DNA of 64,000 nt. Origin: Sphingomonadaceae bacterium. Its GTDB lineage: Bacteria > Pseudomonadota > Alphaproteobacteria > Sphingomonadales > Sphingomonadaceae. Below the pieces are notes generated by a model, which was not told the DNA's origin, made no database searches, and was given only the letters and a program-made list of their open reading frames with translations. This document shows, piece after piece, positions 8,844-17,809 of this stretch. A program made the position numbers and the translations under genes. The stretch covers positions 1,302,001 through 1,366,000 of the forward strand of contig JACKLA010000001.1 of the NCBI GenBank assembly GCA_024236155.1, read 5' to 3'. The stretch's first letter is position 1. Every line of letters begins with the position of its first letter.

Positions 8844-10342
8844 CTGGCCTGCCAGAGCGCCAGTTCGGTGTCGGCCAGGCGGCGTATGACGCCCGTCTTT
8901 CCGACAGGTTCGACTTCACCTCCAGTCAGCATGGCGAGCGTGATTGCATCCTCCGCTGGCACCGAGGCGAGCGTTCGTGCCCCGTCAGGCGTGCGCGCCA
9001 CGATTACCCCCGAACGCGGTGCACCGTCCCGGCCATAGTGGACGGTGTAGCTCTCAACGGTTGCCGGGCCCTGGTAGTCTTCGGCGATGTCAGGAACAGG
9101 TCCACGCGCGACATCGGCCATCGCCTGCCGGTCGAAATCCTGCGGGAAGGCGAGGCCGGGCGGCTCGGATGACAACAGCACGGCATGGTTATGGGTCGCA
9201 TAGCCGCCATTGGCGAACAGCAGGCCTTTCCCCCCCTCGCGCCGCAAGACCTCGACCATGCTGGCCACCGCATGGCTCATGTAATTGCCGATCGGGCCGC
9301 CACCGAAGGTCAGTCCGCCGAACACGGTTGCGGGCTTGTCGACCGGCCAGCCAAGCACCCGGCGCGCCATCTTGGGCACGCAGGGGAAGCAGGAATAGAG
9401 CTCGACGAAATCGAGGTCCTGTGCGCCCACCCCGTTAGCCTTCATCGCTTCGGTGATGGTCACCTCGAGGCTGGGCGAGCGGCCGTAGCTGTCGCGCCTG
9501 AGGAAGTCCTTGTCCTCTTCCGCCGCCGCGCCATGGCCGACGAACACGAGGCGCTCCGACGGGACACCACGCCGCTGCGCTTCGCCAAGGCTCGTCACGA
9601 TGAAGCCCGCCCCCTGGTTCACGCTGGCATTTGCGACCTGCAGCTTGGTGTAGGGAAAGGCAATCGGGCGGTTGCTTTCGTCCGGTGCTATGATGGCTTC
9701 GGCACTGACCGCATTGCGAATCCACGCGGCGTCGTTCCCAGCCGCGACTTGCGAGAAGCGCGACCAGATCTCGCCGCTTTCCGCCTGCCCCTCGGCCAGC
9801 GACTGGCCATAGGCAGCGCGTCCGGCGTTTTCATACAGCGGATAGACATCGGTCGGGACGACAAGGCCATAGCTTTGCGGATAGCCGGTGCGGACCCGGT
9901 GGGTCGCATCGCGCAGTGCATTGGGCTTATCAGCGCCTGCTGCTGCGCGGGCGGCCTGCAACTGCCCGGCGGTGCGCAGGGCCTCTCCGCCGACGATAGC
10001 GCAGATTTTCGCTTCGCCGCGTGCGATGCGGTTCGCGGCTTCGCTCATCAATCGGGTCGGGCTGTCGCCATGCGGTGGTGTCTCGATGACATGGGCAGGA
10101 TCGATGTCGAGCGCGTCGGCCAGTTTTCCGGCAATCGGATTGAGATGGGGCCAGGCGATCTGGCCCACGACGGACAGGCTGTCGCAATCCGCCAGCCAGG
10201 CTTTGCCGGCATCCGTATCCGCTTTCCGCAGCGCACCCGCCATCAGCCCGATCGGATCGAGACCCTGTTCGGGTTTCCCGGGCCGATCATTGATCTGGCC
10301 GACGCCGACGATAACCGGGATCGTGGCCGGATCGCCCGTCAC
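8840..10342 (-). CDS. non-canonical thiolase-like (acetyl-CoA acetyltransferase family) protein
   Basis: A 500-residue thiolase-superfamily protein, starting at GTG 10342 (VTGDPATIPVIVGVGQ), two bases after the stop of the upstream hydrolase gene. The opening PVIVGVGQ and NGGYATHNHAVLL near residue 390 follow the thiolase plan, and a C-terminal domain of about 100 residues follows (YTVHYGRDGAPRSGVIVAR). The usual nucleophilic Cys region reads HGDSPTRLMSEAANRIA with no Cys, and the GHP and CxG motifs read GGP and ANGG. It may be a condensation- or thiolysis-incompetent homologue, or use other chemistry. It lies downstream of the hydrolase and a canonical thiolase on the same strand. Confidence 0.82.
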   Translation of the reverse strand: MTGDPATIPVIVGVGQINDRPGKPEQGLDPIGLMAGALRKADTDAGKAWLADCDSLSVVGQIAWPHLNPIAGKLADALDIDPAHVIETPPHGDSPTRLMSEAANRIARGEAKICAIVGGEALRTAGQLQAARAAAGADKPNALRDATHRVRTGYPQSYGLVVPTDVYPLYENAGRAAYGQSLAEGQAESGEIWSRFSQVAAGNDAAWIRNAVSAEAIIAPDESNRPIAFPYTKLQVANASVNQGAGFIVTSLGEAQRRGVPSERLVFVGHGAAAEEDKDFLRRDSYGRSPSLEVTITEAMKANGVGAQDLDFVELYSCFPCVPKMARRVLGWPVDKPATVFGGLTFGGGPIGNYMSHAVASMVEVLRREGGKGLLFANGGYATHNHAVLLSSEPPGLAFPQDFDRQAMADVARGPVPDIAEDYQGPATVESYTVHYGRDGAPRSGVIVARTPDGARTLASVPAEDAITLAMLTGGEVEPVGKTGVIRRLADTELALWQAS

Positions 10343-10344
10343 GA

Positions 10345-11580
10345 TCAGGCGCGGCTTTCGCTCAGTGCGGAATAGATCAGCGTCTTGAGTTGCCGCCGGA
10401 TCGGGTAAGCACTCGACGGGTAAACCTGCGTCATGAACACCATGCTGATGCCCTCGACCGGGTCGACAAAGAAAGCGGTAGAATAGGCACCGCCCCAGTA
10501 GAATTCGCCCTTGCTCGCGGGCATCAGCGTCTTCGCAGGGTCGATCACGCAGGCAAAGCCAAGGCCGAAGCCGACACCCGCATTCTGGCTTTCGGAAAAC
10601 ATGCTTTCGCTGAGCTGGGTCAGGTCGGCGCCGCCCGGAAGATGGTTGGCGGTCATCAGGTCGAGCGTCTTGGGCGAAATAATCCGGTGGCCATCCAGCT
10701 CGCCGCGTCCAACCAGCATTGCGCAAAAGCGATGGTAATCCGCCAGCGTGCCGACAAGGCCGCCGCCGCCGCTGTCGAAACGACCCGGCTTGACCAAGCC
10801 GCTTGTCGGCCCTGCATCGAGCAACTTCGCCGCCTTGCCGGGCTGGTACTGATAGGCATCGACGAGCCGCGCGTGGTTCGTCTCACTGGTCCCGAAGGCC
10901 GTGTCGGTCATGCCCAGCGGGCCAAAGATATGTTCGGCGAAATATTCACCCAGTCGCTGGCCGGAAATCCGTTCCACCGCGATGCCGAGCACGTCGGTTG
11001 AAACCGAGTAATTCCATCGCGCGCCGGGATCGAATTCGAGCGGCAATGCCGCCAGTCGTTCGATGAACTCATCCGAGTCGAGATGCCGCCGTGCGAAGTC
11101 GAAATTATGCTCGCGATAGAGGGCGTCGATATTGTTACGGTTCTGGAGGCCGTAGGTGAAGCCCGACATGTGCGTCATCAGGTCGACGAAGCGCATTGGT
11201 ACGGCCTTGCGACCGGGCATGAACGGGATCGAGCCGCCGCCGCCGGCATAGACGGTCAGATCGGCGAATTCGGGGAACACCCTGGCGACGGGGTCTTCCA
11301 GCGCAACCTTGCACTGCTCGACCAGCTGCATGAAAGCGATCGAGGTGACTGGCTTGGTCATGCTGGCGATGCGGAACAGCGCATCTTCGTGCAGATCTTC
11401 GCGTCCCTCGCCCATCGTGCCCAGGTTGACATGATGCACCGGTTTGCCGTCGCGCGCGACAAGCAGCTGTGCCATCGGCAGCTTGCCCGGACCGACATAG
11501 GCACCGGTCAGGAACGGGGCGATCCGGGCAAGCCGGTCGGCGTCGAAGCCCAGCGAAGCCGGGTCGTGCAGGTCGATCAT
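10345..11580 (-). CDS. serine hydrolase, beta-lactamase/class C esterase family
   Basis: A 411-residue protein of the beta-lactamase-related (PF00144-type) family; members are often esterases. The SxxK nucleophile motif is in FRIASMTKPVTS, and a YxN-like element in WNYSVSTDVLG. No signal peptide is evident from ATG 11580 (MIDLHDPASLGFDADRL), suggesting a cytosolic esterase. It lies between two thiolase-family genes, 8 bases after one and 2 before the other, so it may hydrolyse an ester or thioester in the same acyl pathway. Substrate unknown. Confidence 0.9.
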   Translation of the reverse strand: MIDLHDPASLGFDADRLARIAPFLTGAYVGPGKLPMAQLLVARDGKPVHHVNLGTMGEGREDLHEDALFRIASMTKPVTSIAFMQLVEQCKVALEDPVARVFPEFADLTVYAGGGGSIPFMPGRKAVPMRFVDLMTHMSGFTYGLQNRNNIDALYREHNFDFARRHLDSDEFIERLAALPLEFDPGARWNYSVSTDVLGIAVERISGQRLGEYFAEHIFGPLGMTDTAFGTSETNHARLVDAYQYQPGKAAKLLDAGPTSGLVKPGRFDSGGGGLVGTLADYHRFCAMLVGRGELDGHRIISPKTLDLMTANHLPGGADLTQLSESMFSESQNAGVGFGLGFACVIDPAKTLMPASKGEFYWGGAYSTAFFVDPVEGISMVFMTQVYPSSAYPIRRQLKTLIYSALSESRA

Positions 11581-11588
11581 CGCCGCGC

Positions 11589-12857
11589 TCAGTCGACGAA
11601 ATCTTCGACGCGCTCGACGATGATCGCCGGGGCCATGCCGCCAGCAGCGCACATGGTTACGAGACCACGCTTCTTGCCCTGCCGTTCCAGCTCGTCGACG
11701 ATGGTGCCTATCAGGATCGAACCGGTCGCGCCGATCGGGTGGCCGAGCGCAATCGAGCCGCCATTGACGTTCACATCGTCCCAGTCGAGATCAAGGTCGC
11801 GCACGAATTTTGCGGCGACAACGGCAAACGCCTCGTTGATTTCCCACAGGTCGATGTCGTCCTTGGTCAGGCCTGCCTTGTCGAGCACCCGCTTCGCCGC
11901 CGGAACCGGGGCGTTGAGCATCAGGGTGGGGTCATCGCCCATATTGGCAGTCGCAACGATGCGCGCGCGCGGTTTCAAACCGTGCTTTTGGCAATAGTCC
12001 TTGCTTGCCACCAGCACCGCTGCTGCGCCGTCGACCACGCCCGAGCTGTTGCCTGCATGGTGGAAGTTCCTGATCTCCAGATCCGGGTATTTCTGGTTCA
12101 CCAGCCCGCGAAAAGTCGTGCCGTTCTTGTCCAGCGGAACATCGGCGATCTTGCCGAACGCGGGTTCGAGCTGGGCAAGACCCTCACGGGTGGTTTCGGG
12201 GCGCGGATATTCTTCCCTGTCGAGCAGGACGTTGCCCTCATCATCGACCACCGGGACGACCGACTTGTCGAACCGCCCCTCGGCGATGGCCTGTGCTGCG
12301 CGTTGCTGGCTGCGATAGCCGACCTCGTCCAGTTCCTCCCGCGTGAAGCCTTCCATGCTCGCGATGGCATCGCCACAAATCCCCTGATGGCTTTGCGGGT
12401 GAACCTTTTGCAGCCGTTCGTTATAGCTCCCCATCATCGGCGGCTTGAGGCCGGCCTGCATCCGCTCTTTCGTCTGCGCGGCCGTCAGGCTCATCATCTC
12501 GGTGCCGCCCGCCACAACGCAATCGGCCATGCCGCTCATCACCTGCGCGGCAGCGAGATTGACCGAAGTGATCCCGCCACCGCAAAAGCGGTCCAGCGTC
12601 ATCCCGCTGCTGGTCACATCGTATCCTGCATCGAGCGCCGCCATCCGGCCAAGATCACCTGCCTGCAGCCCGTCTTGCGTCGAGACCGACCAGATCACAT
12701 CGTCGACCGTCGACGTGTCGAGATTGTTCCGGTCCTTGATCGCCTTGAGCACGGTGGCCGCCAGATGCTGCGGGTGCTGGTCCGCCAGCGCGCCCTTGCC
12801 CTGCTTGCCGATCCCGCGCGGGGTTCGGGCTGCGTCGACGATATAGGCTTCGGCCAT
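11589..12857 (-). CDS. acetyl-CoA C-acyltransferase (thiolase)
   Basis: Canonical thiolase of 422 residues, starting at ATG 12857 (MAEAYIVDAARTPRGIG) behind a good ribosome site (GAGAGGAA). The nucleophilic Cys is in LDRFCGGGITSVNLAA, the His in GHPIGATGS, and the second Cys in VTMCAAGGMAP. It cleaves 3-ketoacyl-CoA to acetyl-CoA plus a shortened acyl-CoA. It heads a minus-strand trio (thiolase, serine hydrolase, thiolase-like) divergent from the crotonase/racemase pair, forming a beta-oxidation-like module. The exact acyl substrate cannot be read from sequence. Confidence 0.95.
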   Translation of the reverse strand: MAEAYIVDAARTPRGIGKQGKGALADQHPQHLAATVLKAIKDRNNLDTSTVDDVIWSVSTQDGLQAGDLGRMAALDAGYDVTSSGMTLDRFCGGGITSVNLAAAQVMSGMADCVVAGGTEMMSLTAAQTKERMQAGLKPPMMGSYNERLQKVHPQSHQGICGDAIASMEGFTREELDEVGYRSQQRAAQAIAEGRFDKSVVPVVDDEGNVLLDREEYPRPETTREGLAQLEPAFGKIADVPLDKNGTTFRGLVNQKYPDLEIRNFHHAGNSSGVVDGAAAVLVASKDYCQKHGLKPRARIVATANMGDDPTLMLNAPVPAAKRVLDKAGLTKDDIDLWEINEAFAVVAAKFVRDLDLDWDDVNVNGGSIALGHPIGATGSILIGTIVDELERQGKKRGLVTMCAAGGMAPAIIVERVEDFVD

Positions 12858-12958
12858 TTCGGTTCCTCTCGGCTGTTCTGGAATCAGGTTGACGCAAGCG
12901 TAAACCTTGTCCAGCAAGGGAGCAAGACAGGTTTCAAATGAAAATCGGAGAGGACACC
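12858..12958. promoter_or_regulatory. divergent promoter region between thiolase and crotonase genes
   Basis: About 100 bases between two divergent starts. It carries the ribosome site of the thiolase on one side and GGAGAGG before the crotonase ATG on the other. Both transcription units must start in or near it. I see no convincing -35/-10 pair or operator palindrome. Confidence 0.5.
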
Positions 12959-13732
12959 ATGAGCGAAGAGCAGACCCAGGACGTTCTGACTGAAGAACGC
13001 GACGGCATCCTGATCATCACGATCAACCGCCCAGAGGCGAAGAACGCGATGAACAAGGCTGCGGCCGAGGGAATTGCCGCAGCGATCGACAAGCTCGACT
13101 CCGACGACAATCTGCGCGTTGCCATTCTCACGGGTGCAGGCGGCACATTCTGCTCAGGCATGGACCTCAAGGGCTTCCTGCGTGGTGAGTCGCCGAGCAT
13201 CGAAGGACGCGGTTTTGGTGGCATCACGCAGAAAGGTCCGGTGAAACCGCTGATCGCTGCTGTCGAGGGTTATGCGCTTGCGGGCGGGATGGAACTGATG
13301 ATCAGCTGTGACCTGATCGTCGCCAATTCGGGCGCCAAGTTCGGTATCCCTGAGGCGAAGCGCGGCCTTGCTGCCGCTGCTGGCGGGCTGATGAAACTGC
13401 CGCGCATGATACCGCAGAAAATCGCGATGGAGCTGGCATTGACCGGCGAGTTCATCGACACCGCGCGCGCCTATGAACTCGGTCTCGTCAACCGCGTGAC
13501 CGACGGCCCCGCGCTCGATGCTGCAATCGAGCTGGCCAATGCGATCACCGCCAACGGCCCGATCGCGGTGCGCGTATCGAAGCAGATCGTCGTCGAGTCC
13601 GGTGGCTGGAGCCAGGACGAGATGTGGGACAAGCAGGCTGCGCTGTTGCCGCAGGTGTTCATGTCGGAAGATGCGCGCGAGGGCTCGCTTGCCTTTGCCG
13701 AGAAGCGGGCGCCCAACTGGAAGGGCAAGTAA
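12959..13732 (+). CDS. enoyl-CoA hydratase/isomerase (crotonase) family protein
   Basis: A 257-residue crotonase-fold protein. ATG 12959 (MSEEQTQDVLTEERDGILI) is preferred to the in-frame ATG 12938 because GGAGAGG sits just before it. Family features: NRPEAKNAMN, the oxyanion-hole segment GAGGTFCSGMDLKGF, and AVEGYALAGGMELMISCD. In the second active-site segment IPEAKRGLAAAAGGLMKLPR a Glu is present at only one of the two usual catalytic positions. It may hydrate or isomerise an enoyl-CoA. Its stop overlaps the next start (TAATG), coupling it to the CaiB/BaiF gene. Confidence 0.92.
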   Translation: MSEEQTQDVLTEERDGILIITINRPEAKNAMNKAAAEGIAAAIDKLDSDDNLRVAILTGAGGTFCSGMDLKGFLRGESPSIEGRGFGGITQKGPVKPLIAAVEGYALAGGMELMISCDLIVANSGAKFGIPEAKRGLAAAAGGLMKLPRMIPQKIAMELALTGEFIDTARAYELGLVNRVTDGPALDAAIELANAITANGPIAVRVSKQIVVESGGWSQDEMWDKQAALLPQVFMSEDAREGSLAFAEKRAPNWKGK

Positions 13733-14880
13733 TGAGCGGCCCGCTTTCGGGGCTGCGCATCGTCGAATTCGCCGGGATCGGCCCGGGTCCGTTCTGCGGT
13801 ATGATGCTGGCGGACCATGGCGCGGAAGTGATCCGCATAGACCGCGCCAGCGGTGGCCGTGGCGGCTCGCAGCCGGTGACGACAAAGGATGTGCTGGCGC
13901 GCGGGCGCAAGTCGATCGCGCTCAACCTGAAGACGGCAGAAGGCGTCGCGCTCGCGCGAAAGCTTTGTGCCAGCGCGGACGGGATCATCGAGGGGTTCCG
14001 GCCCGGCGTGATGGAACGGCTCGGTCTTGGGCCGGAGGAACTGCTCGAGGACAATCCGAAGCTGGTCTATGGGCGGATGACAGGGTGGGGTCAGACCGGC
14101 CCTTATGCGCCCTATGCCGGGCACGATATCAACTACATCGCGCTGGCCGGCGCGTTGGCGCATTTCGGGCGTGCGGGTGGCAAACCCACGCCGCCGATCA
14201 ACATGGTCGGCGATTTTGGCGGCGGCGGGATGATGCTCGCTTTCGGCATGACCTCGGCATTGCTCAACGTCGCGCGCGGCGGGGAAGGGCAAGTGATCGA
14301 CGCGGCGATGACCGATGGCACGGCCGTGCTGATGAGCATGATGCACGGCATGAAGAACATGGGCGTGTGGTCGGAAGATCTCGGCGTCAACCTGCTCGAT
14401 ACCGGGGCGCATTTCTACGACACCTACGAGACTTCGGACGGCAAGTTCGTCTCCATCGGCAGCATCGAGCCGCAATTCTATGCCGAGTTGCGGCGGCTGG
14501 CGGGCCTTGCGGACGACACGCAGTTCGATGGCCAGCATGATCGCAGCCAGTGGGATGAGCTGAAAGGCAAGCTCACCGCGGTGTTCAAGACGAAAACCCG
14601 CGATGAGTGGGACGCTATCATGGAGCACACCGACGTGTGCTACGCACCGGTACTGACCATGAGCGAGGCCGCCGCGCATCCGCACAACGCGGCACGCAGC
14701 ACATTTGTCGACGTCGGCGGCGATACCCAGCCTGCGCCTGCCCCGCGCTATTCCGCGACCGTCACCGCGAAGCCGGAACCTGCGCCCCTGCCGGGCGACG
14801 ATACCGATGCCATCCTGCAATCGCTGGGCCTGTCAGACGCAGAATGCGGCGCCTTGCGCGAGGCGGGAACCGTAGCCTGA
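13732..14880 (+). CDS. CaiB/BaiF family CoA-transferase, alpha-methylacyl-CoA racemase-like
   Basis: A 382-residue family III CoA-transferase-fold protein. ATG 13732 overlaps the crotonase stop. The N-terminus (LSGLRIVEFAGIGPGPFCGM) and the segment GQVIDAAMTDGTAVL, containing the active-site Asp, resemble alpha-methylacyl-CoA racemases, which epimerise 2-methyl-branched acyl-CoAs, rather than oxalate or carnitine CoA-transferases. With the crotonase and the divergent thiolases it suggests breakdown of branched or cyclic side chains such as isoprenoids or sterols; that is inference. Confidence 0.92.
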   Translation: MSGPLSGLRIVEFAGIGPGPFCGMMLADHGAEVIRIDRASGGRGGSQPVTTKDVLARGRKSIALNLKTAEGVALARKLCASADGIIEGFRPGVMERLGLGPEELLEDNPKLVYGRMTGWGQTGPYAPYAGHDINYIALAGALAHFGRAGGKPTPPINMVGDFGGGGMMLAFGMTSALLNVARGGEGQVIDAAMTDGTAVLMSMMHGMKNMGVWSEDLGVNLLDTGAHFYDTYETSDGKFVSIGSIEPQFYAELRRLAGLADDTQFDGQHDRSQWDELKGKLTAVFKTKTRDEWDAIMEHTDVCYAPVLTMSEAAAHPHNAARSTFVDVGGDTQPAPAPRYSATVTAKPEPAPLPGDDTDAILQSLGLSDAECGALREAGTVA

Positions 14881-14927
14881 GGGCGGATAGTCTGCGGAAA
14901 GCGTGGGCGTATGGTCTCTTGCCGGTA

Positions 14928-15695
14928 TCAGGCGCCGTTCGCGAAGCAGACCGAGGCGTTCCCCAGCCCTTCGATGGCTACCGAAATCGGAACACCCGGT
15001 TCCACTGTTTCCGCCGCCGTCGCACCGCCGGCAAGGACGATGGCACCCTTGCGCAGGGGTTCGCCTGCCCCTGCCGCCAGACGCGCCGCGCGGACCAGCG
15101 AGCGGACGGGATCGCCCAGGATCGCCGCCCCGGTATCCGACTGTCGTACATCATCGCCAAACGACAATGAGAACTTGCGCCCGGCGAGATCTGCGACGGG
15201 TTCGCGCCATGCACCGGTTACGAAGGCCGAAGAACTCGAATTGTCCGCCACCACATCGCTAAGCGAAAACCGGAAATTCTCGTACCGGCTGTCGATGATT
15301 TCGAGTGCCGGGGCCATCGCTTCGATTGCCGCGAAAGCCTCTTCCTCGCTGACTTCGGCTGGAAGATCGGCACCAAGGAGGAAGGCCACCTCCGGTTCGA
15401 TCCGCGGATGGACGAAGCGAGCCATGTCCACTGTGCCGCCATCGGCGACATGCATCGTGTCGGTCAACCGGCCCCAGATGACCTCGTCGATACCCATCTG
15501 TTCCATCTTGGCGAAGCTGGTGAAGCCCATTTTGACGCCAACCGGGACCTCGCCGCGCGCGTGTCGGCGTGCGAGTGAAAGGGCCTGGACCTGGTAGGCT
15601 TCATCGAGGCTGATCGGCTCGCTCAGTTGCGGAACGGCTTTCGCATGGCGTGCCGCATCGTCGAGACGGGTGGCAATGGCTGCAAGGTCGGTCAA
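14928..15695 (-). CDS. 2-hydroxypenta-2,4-dienoate hydratase / 4-oxalocrotonate decarboxylase family protein
   Basis: A 255-residue MhpD/DmpH-family enzyme (VPVGVKMGFTSFAKMEQMG, PRIEPEVAFLLG, FRFSLSDVVADNSSSSAFV). The Glu pair around IEPEVAF is the metal site of the fold. Hydratases and 4-oxalocrotonate decarboxylases share it. The nearby aldehyde dehydrogenase and tautomerase make the oxalocrotonate (4-OD) branch of meta-cleavage the more likely role, but I cannot separate the two by eye. It is the last gene of the catabolic operon; its ATG overlaps the stop of the aldolase-like gene by 4 bases. Confidence 0.88.
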   Translation of the reverse strand: MTDLAAIATRLDDAARHAKAVPQLSEPISLDEAYQVQALSLARRHARGEVPVGVKMGFTSFAKMEQMGIDEVIWGRLTDTMHVADGGTVDMARFVHPRIEPEVAFLLGADLPAEVSEEEAFAAIEAMAPALEIIDSRYENFRFSLSDVVADNSSSSAFVTGAWREPVADLAGRKFSLSFGDDVRQSDTGAAILGDPVRSLVRAARLAAGAGEPLRKGAIVLAGGATAAETVEPGVPISVAIEGLGNASVCFANGA

Positions 15696-16399
15696 TCACG
15701 GTCTCCGATTTGGTTATAGGCCTGCCACTCGGGATCGCCGTGGCAGAGGAATTCCCACATGCGCTCGAACAGGGCACCGGCGCGTACCGCGCGGGTTCTT
15801 GCCTCCTCGGGCGTGTATTCATGCGCGGCGATGCCCGCTGCTGTGGCGGGAAGCACGGCAAGCTCGACCCGCGCGGCATCTTCGAGGAAGAACGCGAGCG
15901 CAGCGGCATCCTCGATCGATGCACCTGCAGTGACCGCACCGTTTCCCGGCAGGACAATCGCGGCGGCATCGCCCATTTGGCTGGCCAGTTTGACGGCACT
16001 CTGATCGTCGCGGACGAGGGCCACACTCTCCCACAGGGATGGAGCAGGGGCGAAATAGGTGCCGAGGCCGTGCAAGGCGCGCGGCGTTCGGCGCAGGGCC
16101 GAAAGCGCCATGGTGGCAGGCGGCTGCATGCGGCAGACGCCGCCAATATCGGGCCGGTTGCGGTATATCTCGCGATGGATGCGCACTTCGGGCAACGCGC
16201 CGGTCGGCAAGGGACCATCGAGGCTTACGCGAACACACTCATCACCTTCGGCAACCGAGCCAAGCGGCCCGGCGGGACTGACAAGGAAGCTGTCAGCGGT
16301 GAAGCGCTGGCTCACATGGCCATAGGCATGGGCCAGCCCGTGACGCACCATCGCCCGCGCGGCAAGGCGCACCCTGAGGGCGGCAGTGCTATCAGTCAC
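15692..16399 (-). CDS. class II aldolase/adducin-fold protein lacking the zinc-binding histidines
   Basis: A 235-residue protein with the class II aldolase framework: GHVSQRF near residue 26, LPEVRIHREIYRNRPDI holding the usual catalytic Glu, then QPPATMALSAL. Where active members have the zinc pair HTH before PP, this one reads RMQPP. Where the third His sits (NHG or GHG), it reads PGNGAVTAG. All three metal ligands are therefore missing, confirmed in the DNA (CGC ATG CAG; AAC). It may be a pseudoenzyme or use other chemistry. It overlaps its neighbours by 4 and 8 bases within the catabolic operon. Confidence 0.85.
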   Translation of the reverse strand: MTDSTAALRVRLAARAMVRHGLAHAYGHVSQRFTADSFLVSPAGPLGSVAEGDECVRVSLDGPLPTGALPEVRIHREIYRNRPDIGGVCRMQPPATMALSALRRTPRALHGLGTYFAPAPSLWESVALVRDDQSAVKLASQMGDAAAIVLPGNGAVTAGASIEDAAALAFFLEDAARVELAVLPATAAGIAAHEYTPEEARTRAVRAGALFERMWEFLCHGDPEWQAYNQIGDRD

Positions 16400-17267
16400 C
16401 GTCGGTCTTGAATTCGGGAATATCGGGGCGCGAACCCCACATGCAGAAGCTGCTCGGTTCCATCGGGAAGGAGCGGGGAATATAGGTTTTTTCGTCCTCT
16501 TCGGTGATCGTCCGGACCCCGCAGCTATATTCGTAGATCACGTCATCCGGGCCTTGGAAATAAAGGAAGCGTGCGCCCGATGTCGGGTGGCGGCCCGGGC
16601 CGAACACGATGCGGACATTGCGCTGCTGCAAGTGATAAAAGCTGCGCATGATGTCGTCGACTTCCGCGACCTGGAAGTTGACGTGCTGTATCCCTGCATA
16701 GGTGGAGGGGAACAGGGCAACATTGTGGTGGATTTCGTTGATCCGGATCAGCGGGGCATCGCCGATCCAGTCACTGACCTTGCCGCCAAGATCGCCCGTC
16801 CAGAATTTCTCGTCCACGCTGGCATTGGTGGTGCGCAGCCCGACATGGCTGAACGAGGTTATCCCGGCATCGCGGGTGCCGAAATAGCGCCTGCCGCACG
16901 CGGCGGGCCGGGCGACCAGTTCGATCGTATTCCCGGTCGGGTCGGTAACCACCACCAGCCCATGAACCCGGCGTTGTTCGCGCTCTTCGTTCGTGCCTGC
17001 CCGCAGGGTGACGCCAGAGGCTTCCAATTGCGCCGCGGCAGCATCCAGTGCTTCCATGCTCGACATTTCCCAGCCGGTGGCATGGCCGGTCTCGCGGCCC
17101 TTGGTGTAGCAGATGTTGTGATCGCGATTGTCACCGCGCAGATAGGCGCTCGATGCGTCACGCTCCATAAGTTCCAGCCCGAGGATCTCGGTTGCGAAAC
17201 GGACACTCGTGTCCAGATCCTCGGTTCCGATCCTGGCATAGCGGATATCGTGCAGGTCGATGCCCAT
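16392..17267 (-). CDS. two-domain type I extradiol ring-cleavage dioxygenase (VOC superfamily)
   Basis: A 291-residue protein from ATG 17267 (MGIDLHDIRYARIGTEDL) with tandem VOC domains. The iron triad of type I extradiol enzymes is recognisable in the second domain: His in SFSHVGLRT, His in IQHVNFQVAEVDD, and Glu in VIYEYSCG. It would cleave a catechol-type ring next to the hydroxyls. This is the key enzyme that makes the 14928-26870 operon a ring-cleavage pathway. The ring-hydroxylating step is not in the window. Substrate unknown; it resembles the 2,3-dihydroxybiphenyl/catechol 2,3-dioxygenase group in layout. Confidence 0.88.
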   Translation of the reverse strand: MGIDLHDIRYARIGTEDLDTSVRFATEILGLELMERDASSAYLRGDNRDHNICYTKGRETGHATGWEMSSMEALDAAAAQLEASGVTLRAGTNEEREQRRVHGLVVVTDPTGNTIELVARPAACGRRYFGTRDAGITSFSHVGLRTTNASVDEKFWTGDLGGKVSDWIGDAPLIRINEIHHNVALFPSTYAGIQHVNFQVAEVDDIMRSFYHLQQRNVRIVFGPGRHPTSGARFLYFQGPDDVIYEYSCGVRTITEEDEKTYIPRSFPMEPSSFCMWGSRPDIPEFKTDGD

Positions 17268-17277
17268 CTTCAGGCCC

Positions 17278-17796
17278 TCAGCTGGTCGTTTCAGGCCGTG
17301 CGAAATCGCGGGACATATGGCCTTTGCCCTCCTGGTCGCCGCGCTCGAAGCCCCAGCGGTATCCGCCTTCCGGGTTCGACAGGATTTCCCACATGTTGCC
17401 GTCCATGTCGGTGAAATAGAAGCAGTAGGTTCCATGCTGGACGAGCGGCTTGGTCACCTTGCTCATGCCCCATTCGTCCTGGTGTTCCTTGATCGTTGCC
17501 CACGCAGCGTCGACATCTGCATCGGTGGCAACATCGAGACCGTTGTGGTTGAGGAATGGCATGTCCTGCTTCTTGCCCGTGGGGCTTTGCACCACCACGA
17601 TGATCTGGTCGCCACCCAACCTTGCCCAGAACGAAATATCCGCCATCTGGACGGTTTCGAAACCGAGGAATTCCTCGAAAAACCGCCGGGTCTTGGCGAT
17701 ATCGAGACATTCGAGCGTTGCGTGCGAATAGAAGCGCAGGCCCAGGCTGCCCCGGGTTGCCTGTTTCGCTCTTTCAGGCGTGGCTAGTTCTCCCAT
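17278..17796 (-). CDS. single-domain VOC (glyoxalase/dioxygenase superfamily) protein
   Basis: A 172-residue protein from ATG 17796, which follows a strong ribosome site (AAGGAGAGGG). Core motifs are FYSHATLECLDIAKTRRFFEEFLGF at the start of the domain and YFTDMDGNMWEILSNP at its end, giving the usual His and Glu metal ligands. It lies 10 bases upstream of the extradiol dioxygenase and 13 downstream of the aldehyde dehydrogenase, so it probably acts on the same pathway, as a second dioxygenase, isomerase or lyase. Exact reaction unknown. Confidence 0.85.
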   Translation of the reverse strand: MGELATPERAKQATRGSLGLRFYSHATLECLDIAKTRRFFEEFLGFETVQMADISFWARLGGDQIIVVVQSPTGKKQDMPFLNHNGLDVATDADVDAAWATIKEHQDEWGMSKVTKPLVQHGTYCFYFTDMDGNMWEILSNPEGGYRWGFERGDQEGKGHMSRDFARPETTS

Positions 17797-17809
17797 GACC
17801 CTCTCCTTG

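Noticed and set aside
11469..12941. A 490-codon open frame antisense to the canonical thiolase
   Set aside because: No similarity or ribosome site; the minus-strand thiolase has full active-site motifs. Long antisense frames are expected at this G+C content.
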